This document shows, piece after piece, positions 56,080 through 64,000 of a stretch of 64,000 nucleotides of DNA. The notes beneath the pieces were generated by a model that was not told the DNA's origin, made no database searches, and saw only the letters and a list, made by a program, of their open reading frames with translations. A program made the position numbers and the translations under genes. Within the stretch, counting starts at the first letter, position 1, and each line of letters starts with the position of its first letter. This stretch comes from Deroplatys truncata (Eukaryota; Arthropoda; Insecta; Mantodea; Mantidae): positions 173,994,096-174,058,095 of the forward strand of contig CM060985.1 in the NCBI GenBank assembly GCA_030765065.1. The letters are read 5' to 3'.

Positions 56080-57124
56080 CAAGGGTCATTTCCAAAGTTG
56101 TGCATGCTGTAAGATAGAAGTAAAGAAAATAATAATTGTCGTCCTGCATGGTGTAATGGTTACCATGCTAACCTCTAGTTTCCAAGGCCGCAGGTTCAAA
56201 CCCGGCAGAGGTTGATGGATTTTTTTGGGTGTAAACATCCTTAGCATGGCTTCCTTCAGAAGGGAAGTAAAGCCAGTGGGCGTGTGTCGTAGATTTACGG
56301 CACGTAAAAGAACCTCAACCCTGATAAAGAGGCCACTGAGCAAAATTACCGGTCTTTCATGCCCGATATAGAATGGGACGCTAAGAACCACAGCAGTTAA
56401 AGAGCATCCATAAATAAAACTCAGTTTCTTCAAAGAAAATAATTTATTTTATAAAATACTTTTACAGGCCTCAATATAATCTCCGTTATTGCTTATGACA
56501 GCTTCCCAACGTTTTGGAAAATTCTGTATTCCATATAGGGCACCTTGTTGAGCTGTCTGATTACTCGGGCCACCTCACTGGAAGCTTCATGAATTGTGTC
56601 AAAATGTTTTCCACGGAGTGGTTCCTTGAATTTGGGAAACAAATCAAATCAAGATTGTATGGTTGGTGGGGAAGTATTTCCCATCCCTATTTGTTGAGAG
56701 TTTCTCTCACTGGTAGGGCAATATGCGGTCTTGCATTATTGTGCAAAAGGAGAGCACCAGCTGCCTTCTTTGACGAATTTTTGGGCACAAAGCATTTTGC
56801 AGAAACAGCTTGTAGTATGCGCCATTACAGACGTCCCCTGGGACACTCTATTTGTAGCTATGACTCCACATGCAAAGATGATCATCAGTTTCACCTTTGA
56901 TTGTTGGTGGCAGAATTTTTTCAGGCATGGAAAGTCAGAAGTTTTCCATTGTGACGACTGAGACTTCAGCTCTGACTCAAAATATCATATTCAAGTTTCA
57001 TCAAGTGCAACAATCTCCTTCTGTTCGATAACGTTAAAGCATATCTTCTGCAACTTGCTTTCTGCTCTTCACTCAGAAAATACGGAACCCATCTCGCTAA
57101 TGATCTAGAAGTTGAGCGCCCTTA
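56080..57124 (-). mobile_element. mariner-type transposon, 5'-truncated by R1, carrying a SINE
   Basis: Left terminus CAAGGGTCATTTCCAAAGTT after TA. Minus-strand frames: ELKSQSSQWKTSDFPCLKKF near 56960, VIATNRVSQGTSVMAH near 56860, then FPKFKEPLRGKHFDTIHEAS, VIRQLNKVPYMEYRIFQNVG to the C-terminus near 56460. The right part, with the N-terminus, is missing where R1 copy q begins. Confidence 0.78.
56134..56431 (+). mobile_element. SINE family S, full length, 12-bp target duplication
   Basis: AAAGAAAATAAT at 56122-56133 and 56432-56443. A box GGTGTAATGGTTACCATGC, B box GGTTCAAACCC, body GGAAGGGAAGTAAAGCCAGT, tail ATAAATAAAACTCAG. Inserted in the mariner 3' end. Confidence 0.9.
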
Positions 57125-57133
57125 AATAAAAAA

Positions 57134-58034
57134 TCTGATGTGTTACACTCACATGACTTTCTCTACTCTTGTACAAACTATTTTTACAAACGCTTATTCT
57201 CCATCTACTTCATGTTACACGAGATAAACATTTGCAGGCTCTATCTTGTTGCTAATTTTCTTGTAGATGTAAGGGGAATATATATTTACAAGGGCAATAT
57301 AGAAATACAGTAGCCTTTAAGCACATACATATCTCTTAATAGCTGGTTGCTAGGTGCAGCACCATTCCCTTTGCCACAGATTAATACTCCTTGCATATCC
57401 AAGACCAAAAAAATTAATAACGAATTCCCATTTGAGAAAATAAGTATTGAAAAATTTAAGGGAATAACAAACAATATCTCAAAAATGGTTCACTCAACAA
57501 AAAAACTGTATATGACATAAATTGTGTATTTTAACGCGATCTACATTTTTTGTGTAGTAAAATTTTGTCTATCTCTTATGGTTTACCAGTTATGCAAAAG
57601 TCGTTCACTATGAAGAATACTTTTGGAGACATTCCCAGAAAATTTGAGATATACATTTCATTTGTCATGAAAATATCTTAAACATATGATATTTTAATCA
57701 AAATTGTTAGAGCCATTTTTGAGAAAATTAAAATTTTCGAAAAATGTTGCATGTAAAGGGTAATCTGGAGTGGGGGGATTTTCTTGAAAACCTTCGTGTC
57801 GCATCTCTGGAAGATACTGAACCTAAATACCAAGTTTGATGTTTATCCGACTGTTTGTTTCTGAGTTATGCTGTTCACAGGCACACAGACAGACACACAC
57901 ACGGACATGTTTCCAAAAATGCTTTTTTTTTGGATTCAGGGGTCTCAAAACATGTATTTCTGGTGAAATCTCGGTATCGAATTTTTGGGTGGAATACAAT
58001 ACTTCCCCTACTTACTATACGTAGTAGAGAAAGT
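57134..58034 (+). repeat. R1 copy q, complete
   Basis: TCTGATGTGTTACACTCACA to GTAGTAGAGAAAGT, A-runs at both edges. The family ORF frame is shifted after an expanded CA/GACA tract. Confidence 0.88.
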
Positions 58035-58059
58035 AAAAAAGCTGGCCAAAGAGAGAGTC

Positions 58060-58650
58060 ATTTAATCCAGGGCAGGCAAATGTTCATCAACCATTTGTAA
58101 TTGCTGAAAAAATCTTATTGCCTCCATTACACATCAAAGTAGGTTTTATTAAGAACTTGGTGAAAGCAATGGATCATGATGGGAGTGCATTTCTGTTCCT
58201 GAAAACTAGGTTTTCAAAGATCAGCGAAGTGAAACTAAAAGAGGGAAAATTTGTTGTCTCTCAAATTAAAGAACTTATGAAGGATTCACAGTGTGAAAGG
58301 CTGTTAAATATGCAAGAACGTGCTGCATGGTTCTCTTTAAAAAAAATATTATCATAAGCTTTCTAGGAAACTACAGGTCTGAACATCACGGAGAACTTGT
58401 CAGTCAGCTGATTGTGAACTACAAGGTCTTGGGATATAACATGTGTTTGAAAATGCGCATGTTGGACTCCCATCTTGATGACTTCTTCCATGAAAAGCTC
58501 GGCACTGTCAGCAACGAACATGGAGAGTGTTTCCATCAGGACATTGCTGAAATGGAAAGATGCTACCAGGGAAAACTGACTACAAATATGTTGGCAGGCT
58601 ACTGTTGGACATTCAAGAGAGATGTTCCTCAAGCAAAGTACAGTCGATAA
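58060..58650 (+). pseudogene. TE-type protein fragment (LPPLHIKLG family)
   Basis: Two frames joined by one shift near 58340: LPPLHIKVGFIKNLVKAMDH, ISEVKLKEGKFVVSQIKELM, then FLGNYRSEHHGELVSQLIVN, MLDSHLDDFFHEKLGTVSNE then HGECFHQDIAEMERCYQGKL and AGYCWTFKRDVP. I recognise the pattern (SDEHGERFHQDI...YQGKW...YCWTLKRD) as a protein family repeated many times in insect genomes and presumed transposon-encoded; its superfamily is not known to me. Directly flanked by R1 copies q and r. Confidence 0.65.
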
Positions 58651-58785
58651 TCTACTTCACATTCAATTTAGGTACATAACAGGTATTCTAGCTAAGGTGT
58701 TAGACATATTAAAATGTATAATTACCAGAAATGTTATTCATGCAATTACTCAATAACTATGCGTGATGGTAAAGTTCTGTAAAAA

Positions 58786-59674
58786 TCTGATGTGTTACAC
58801 TCACATGACTTTCTCTACTCTTGTACAAACTATTTTTACAAACACTTATTCTCCATCTACTTCATGTTAATCGAGATAAACATTTGCAGACTCTATCTTA
58901 TTCCTAATTTTCTTGTAGATGTTAGGGGAATATATATTAACAAGGGCAATATAGAAAAACAGTAGCCTTTAAGCACATACATATCTCTTAATAGCTGGTT
59001 GCTAGGTGCAGCACCATTCTCTTTGCCACAGATTAATACTCTTTGCATATCCAAGACAAAAAAATGCATAACGAATTCCCATTTGAGAAAATAAGTATTG
59101 AAAAATTTAAGGGAATAACAAGCAATATCTCGAAATTGGTTCACTCAACAAAAAAAAATGTATATGACATAAATTGTGTATTTTAACGTGATCTACATTT
59201 TTTGTGTAGTAAAATGTTGTCTATCTCTTATGGTTTACCAGTTATGCAAAAGTCGTTCACAATAAAGAATACTTTTGGAGACATTTTCCCAGAAAATTCA
59301 AGATATACATTTTATTTGTCATGAAAATATCTTAAACATATGATATTTTAATCAAAATCGTTAGAGCCATTTTTGAGAAAATTAAAATTTTCGAAAAATC
59401 TTCCATGTAAAGGGTACTCTGGGATGGGGGATTTTCTTGAAAACCTTCGTGTCGCATCCTTGGAAGATACTGAACCCAAATACCAAGTTTGGTGTTTATC
59501 CGAATGTTCGTTTCTGAGTTATGCTGTTCACAGACACACACACGGACATGTTTCCAAAAATGCTTTTTTTGGATTCAGGGGGTCTGAAAACACGTATTTC
59601 CGGTGAAATCTCGGTATCGAATTTTTGGGTGGAATACAATACTTCCCCTACTTACTATACGTAGTAGAGAAAGT
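58786..59674 (+). repeat. R1 copy r, complete
   Basis: TCTGATGTGTTACACTCACA to GTAGTAGAGAAAGT; family ORF open at 59373-59606. Confidence 0.9.
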
Positions 59675-60118
59675 AAAAATATTTGAAATCAGCACAAACA
59701 AGTCGGTAAGAATTAGCCATTGCACTTCTTTAACATTAAAAATCTTAAATTTTGTTGGCCAGTGTTATCAGTGCTCTGATGCTTTTCCTGGTAATTAAAG
59801 ACATTTTAAAATATTTTCTCCTGGTAATTGGCTTATCCAGTACAAATATTTCAATACTTTTTCTATGGCCATCCCTTTCACATTGAGGTACAAAATGAAT
59901 ATGCAATGAAGGCCTAGGGACATACTTTCATTCTGAAACTTTTTCAGATTTCTGAGAAGCACAGTAAAGCAAAATCTCAAAGTATCATATTTTAACAGTA
60001 TACATGTTCAATTTCAGCTTTCTGGCTTCTGAGAATCATTATTAGCTTTTCTCCGAAATCCGCCTTGGCAGCTACTGAGTTTCAGAGCAAAACAATTGTG
60101 TTAAAATAATTTTTATTT
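59675..60118. other. No recognised feature
   Basis: AT-rich, no ORF or repeat match noticed. Confidence 0.3.
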
Positions 60119-60913
60119 TAAGGCTGGTTCACAATAACCGAAAACAAGAAAGTTCAAATGCATATATTTTTATGGGAGCATTCACAATCGATGGGTACCT
60201 TCCTGAGAATGGGAAAGAACTGAAGAAGACTTTGCGAAGATTTAACTTTTCTCGTTCTGAGGTTAAACCCCACCATTCCCTTGAGTGTTGGTTCTAGTGA
60301 AAGAGTCATCTATAATTTATATGCAACTCAAAACTGGCTATCCTCAAAAAACATTTTTAATATACTCCATTAAATAAAGGAATGAAAGTTTGGCACAAGT
60401 AGAAAAATCGGAAGTCCTCTGTGGTGTAGTGGTTACAAGTACACATAGAAGAATTGGAAATGTAATATGTCCTCCGTGGTGTAGTGGTTACTAAAGTTCA
60501 AACCCAGCGGAGGTCGGTTTTTTTTCAGGTGTAAAAATCCTTAGTATGGCTTCCTTTGGAAGGAAAGTAAAGCCGGTGGTCCCGTGTCGTAGATTTACAG
60601 CACGTAAAAGAACCTCAAGCCTGATAAAGAGACCTCTGAGCAAAATTTCCAGTCTTTCACGCCCAATATAGAATGGGATGCAAAGGACTACAGCAGTTAA
60701 AGAGCGTCCAAAACTCATTTTGGAAATGTAATGGATATGCATTTAGATTATGTTTACTCTATAAATTGCATTATGTTGAATTGGAAGCAGGTGAAAACAT
60801 TGGTCAGTTATAAACAAATGAACCTCCAATGCTCAAAATCGACTTTCCACTTTTTTATCGATATGGTCGTCTATATATGCGTTTTCGTTATTGGGCTGTT
60901 ATGAACCAGCCTT
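60119..60913. mobile_element. Non-coding TIR element (MITE) with SINE inside
   Basis: Left end AAGGCTGGTTCACAATAACC then GAAAAC; right end in reverse AAGGCTGGTTCATAACAGCC then CAATAACGAAAACGC. T/A-rich flanks; the target duplication is not resolved. About 540 bp without the SINE. Confidence 0.65.
60467..60719 (+). mobile_element. SINE family S with internal deletion, 13-bp target duplication
   Basis: TTGGAAATGTAAT at 60454-60466 and 60720-60732. Head TCCTCCGTGGTGTAGTGGTT then a deletion up to AGTTCAAACCC, so the anticodon-arm region is lost while both promoter boxes are kept. A second SINE head alone (TCCTCTGTGGTGTAGTGGTT) lies at 60415. Confidence 0.88.
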
Positions 60914-61565
60914 TTATTCGGCAGACCGCAAAACATGATCAGAGCTTGAATTTTGAAACATATCTAAATTATTGAAGTTACTTTTCCCATTGTCTAAATG
61001 AAGGGTAGTAAACAATTATATTGTGTAGCCTGTGAAGGTTAACTCAATCCACTCAAGCCTTGCATTCTTGTTTGTGTTCTACATTGAAAATAAAATGCAT
61101 AAGTTGACGTATAATAATCTATTAATAAAAATCGGGGCCTATGCATCAGCAATATTTTCATTTAGTTTAATCATGAAGGAATATATTACAATCCTCCGTG
61201 GTTCAATCCATTGCTTACTATAATATAATAGTTTACGTTTTTAGGCCTGAAGTATGCACAATTCTTGTTGGAAATATATTCTTGGTAATCAGAGTAACAT
61301 CCATTTTAATATATTACTATGATTGCATCTTCCAAATGAGCAGTTTTGATATAATTTGAACAAGGGCCATTTTGAAACAAAACTATGGACATGAGATTCT
61401 GTTTCCAAAATTGTTAAAAGAGTAATGCAAGATAAATTAAGATAAAAGCAGTGTTGTTTAATGAATAAATATATTATAAGACAATAATAATCACACTTGT
61501 TTTTACATTGTGCTCTCCAAATACCTATGTTAAAAAAGAATTACTTATAACATAAAGAAGAATGA
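60914..61565. other. No recognised feature
   Basis: AT-rich; no ORF with family resemblance. Confidence 0.3.
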
Positions 61566-61569
61566 ATGT

Positions 61570-63420
61570 TGTCATCATACCTCCCTCCAGTTCATCTTCA
61601 GAGATGTCTCCATCAAAAGTAGCTCTATTAATTACTCCAAGTAACGATTTTCCTCCCACTGATCACCAAAATGAAGTCTCAAAAGCCTTTTCATGTCACC
61701 AACTTTGTTTCTTTTTATTGGCACCCCAACTGGAATCAATGTTAACTGTAACAGTGAAATATTGACATTCCTATGTTCATCTGATACCACGGTTCACCTC
61801 TGACGAGAATGCGTGCTGATGGAGTCATTCCTCAACTGATGACGAATCTCTTTGTTGTTGCAAATTTGAAATGCCACTGGCCAGGTTTCTTTGTGTGTGT
61901 TGTGAGAGGAGCTTCCAATCATACACGGGGCAGTCAGTTCCCATTTTGAAGACTGTCCCATGGTTTTGGAAAATGTCCCAGTATGTTTCTGGCTTGATAA
62001 CTGTGTCAATGTTCTGGAGATCAAGTTCAATTCGTCCGAAGACCCTATCTGGTGGTATGTAAGAATGTCTTTCACATTGTGTGGTGCGCCAATACATCAG
62101 CATGCATATCATAGAGCAGTTTTTATTCTGACCCCCACATCCATCTGCAAACAAATGGACTATAGAGACGTTCTCAAAGTTCATACTATTTAGTCTGTGA
62201 TACACAGCAGATGAAATCTGTGATGATCCCTTGGCACCATCTGCCTCTGTCCATGTATAGATGAATACTTTAAGCTGCTTATCAGTGGATGTGCCTTCAC
62301 ATATTGTCAAATTATATATGTACAACTGCCTACTTTAGGCAGGACTTGATTTTTTGGGCAGTCAAATAAAATTGTTATTTCTTCACTGTTTGCAGTTCTT
62401 AGTAGTGAATAAAATGCTTCACTTCTTTTCTTATGCATCTAATACTCTGTGAAGCGAGAATGATCTCCAGCTTTTATTTCTAATTCGTGCTGAATACATT
62501 TTTAGCATTTATCAACAGCAGGAGAGCCGAAACTTAAAGTGTATTAATTTACAAATATATCATAGAAATAAGAATATGGGACTTTTAATTCTGTTGTAGC
62601 ATTATCATTGTATGCTGCACAGAGTTTTGAAATTGAAGGATAACTGGGCAAGTACTGTCTCATTTTACTTGATGCTCGACAGTAGTGTTTCTCTAATGGG
62701 ACAAGGCTTTCAATGAAAGATTTAATTGCCATCCTTTTGTTGATAAAATGGTGAGATTTGTGGTCCCCTCCCCTATTCTCATTGGGCAACAGTACAGTTT
62801 TTAAATGCCTACTGTACAAAGGAAACAATTAATTGTTTCGTTGATATTGTAATGAAAAGAAGCTAGAAACAGTGATGTGTATTGAATTTATTTAAAGGTG
62901 AGTCGGAATTGTTACACTAACATCACTCAAGTTTAATAAACTTAAGTGATGTTAGTGTAACAATTCCAACTCACCTTTAAATAAATTAATTGTTTGTCAA
63001 ACTTGCTTCCTTTCCATATGAGGTCTTGCATGCTTGGGAGATTCGCTTTGAGTGTACCTCAGGATTACACTGTCCTGCACTTGTTTTGTCTTTTTCAGAG
63101 TAGAATGCCTGGTCAAACTTATGAATGTCTTGCATTCTGAGTTCACAACACTTACGTGATCCTGCGATATGGTTGCACTATGGAGGTTTTGGTAACTCTT
63201 TCGGAGAATAACGTGTCTTTTTTGCCACAGTTCTCTTCCAAGTATTCGGCATTCTGTGCTTTTTGCATCCTGCGCCTCTATGGCAAGGTATAACCTTAGA
63301 TATTGTAGCACAATCTTCATGTTTCACCTTCCATTTTATGGTTCTTGCTTTGGACATTAACCTATTGGGTAGGAATAAATAACAAATTAGTATGTTTTGT
63401 ACTGAATACATATCCACTTG
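61570..63420 (-). pseudogene. DUF7869-type TE-associated gene, decayed and interrupted
   Basis: Read right to left in several frames: MSKARTIKWKVKHEDCATIS with CHRGAGCKKH (Cys-His cluster) near 63360-63250; CKTFISLTRHSTLKKTKQVQ near 63120; then, beyond an insertion, SFIESLVPLEKHYCRASSKM and YLPSYPSISKLCAAYND near 62715-62610; GDHSRFTEY and TILFDCPKNQVLPK near 62470-62340; IYTWTEADGAKGSSQISSAV; HLFADGCGGQNKNCSMICML with PPDRVFGRIELDLQ (62150-62020); and KVGDMKRLLRLHFGDQWEEN near 61690. The (S/A)D-x-C-x-GQNKN and PPDRVFGRIE motifs belong to a protein family abundant in insects that I recall as DUF7869 and presumed transposon-encoded. Stops and frameshifts throughout. Confidence 0.62.
62839..62983. 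mobile_element. Inverted-tail PLE-type insertion D (145 bp, 12-bp target duplication)
   Basis: AATTAATTGTTT at 62827-62838 and 62984-62995. Starts CGTTGATATTGTAATGAAAA then GAAGCTAGAAACAGTG and ends ACTCACCTTTAAATA, as in insertion C. The centre is a hairpin: GTTACACTAACATCACT against AGTGATGTTAGTGTAAC around a short loop. Confidence 0.88.
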
Positions 63421-64000
63421 ACAAGCTAAAAGTCAATCAGACTCCCAACAATTATACTTAAGGCACAGCACAAAAGATTTGGTTTTTGCAAAAACAAATC
63501 AAAGCATTGTGACACTACAGGCAATCAGTCCTAAGAGGTTTGGATTGTAATTTTGTAATATTATTCCAACTTACAGAAGCTTTTCTACGAGAAAATGTTA
63601 TGTTCACAAACAAATAAAATGCCTGTTGAGTATACTTACTACATTTTAAAATCTCACTGATGAACACCTTATTTGAAGTATACAAACAGAACCTTCCGTT
63701 GAAATTTAAGTAAAAGCTTTTAAATATGTCTTAACAGTATTGCCACTCTAGAAATGTCCCTTAATACAAAGAGAAATAAGACCAAATATAGCAGAAAATG
63801 TACTTTTTAATATGGTTGTGAAAATACTGAATAGATGGACATGAGACATTTTGAAAACAAAGAGGTTAGATGCTTATATAATCAAATGGGACCAAGACAT
63901 ATTTTGTTTCCAAAACAGGAAGTAATATATGGTCGTCATTTTGCTGTGGACAAGAGTCAGTTTGATTCCAATAGCCACCTTTAACATAAGATTTTAGTGA
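63421..64000. other. No recognised feature
   Basis: AT-rich end of window; nothing recognised on either strand. Confidence 0.3.

Noticed and set aside
56020-56100. First exon of a downstream gene (ATGGCGGAGAAAGATG)
   Set aside because: Only 23 codons before a stop inside the mariner terminus; no donor site or downstream exons recognised.

Overview
This is AT-rich animal nuclear DNA, almost certainly from an insect with a large, transposon-dense genome. The repertoire points that way: mariner and IS630/Tc1-like transposons, Penelope-like elements (PLEs), tRNA-derived SINEs and a Ty3/Gypsy element. Species cannot be fixed from the sequence.

One host gene is recognisable. FIBP (acidic FGF intracellular-binding protein) lies on the + strand in seven coding exons at 17037-17121, 18273-18471, 22787-22906, 26508-26615, 31195-31425, 36440-36694 and 50282-50360. 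The exons join in frame to 358 codons plus a stop, all introns are GT-AG, and the product matches the usual family length. The 33 kb gene is 1.08 kb of coding sequence in introns filled with mobile elements.

Layout. 1-2640: a PLE split by an ORF1-only non-LTR element that carries a 2A-like peptide motif. 2.7-6.8 kb: decayed transposase, then nested copies of a ~0.9 kb repeat called R1 here, plus SINEs. 7.9-10.8 kb: mariner and an IS630-like element holding a probable solo LTR. 10.9-16.4 kb: a decayed Gypsy element that split a SINE and was itself split by R1. 17.0-50.4 kb: FIBP; its introns hold about a dozen R1 copies, SINEs, three mariners (one of them truncated), a large IS630-like element with two nested elements, a PLE, LINE fragments, a pair of ~1 kb repeats (R4), a fold-back element and two internally deleted IS630-like MITEs. 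50.7-54.3 kb: about 30 copies of a 119-bp tandem repeat inside a dispersed element whose relative with a single monomer lies at 46.3-47.1 kb. 55-64 kb: a young tRNA-derived SINE, a broken mariner, two more R1 copies and two decayed TE-type genes.

Two patterns run across the window. (1) R1 goes into A/T homopolymer runs, including runs inside other R1 copies, lacks a clear target duplication, and has subterminal inverted repeats, a 3' hairpin and an internal (CA)n tract; these are features of Helentron-derived (HINE/DINE-like) elements. (2) Four small insertions built from inverted terminal repeats, three of them related to the PLE tail, sit at 26.9, 34.8, 37.4 and 62.8 kb, each flanked by an exact 11-14 bp duplication. 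They look like minimal PLE-mobilised elements. Apart from FIBP nothing in the window looks like an intact gene; the window is mainly an archaeology of nested insertions around one conserved gene.
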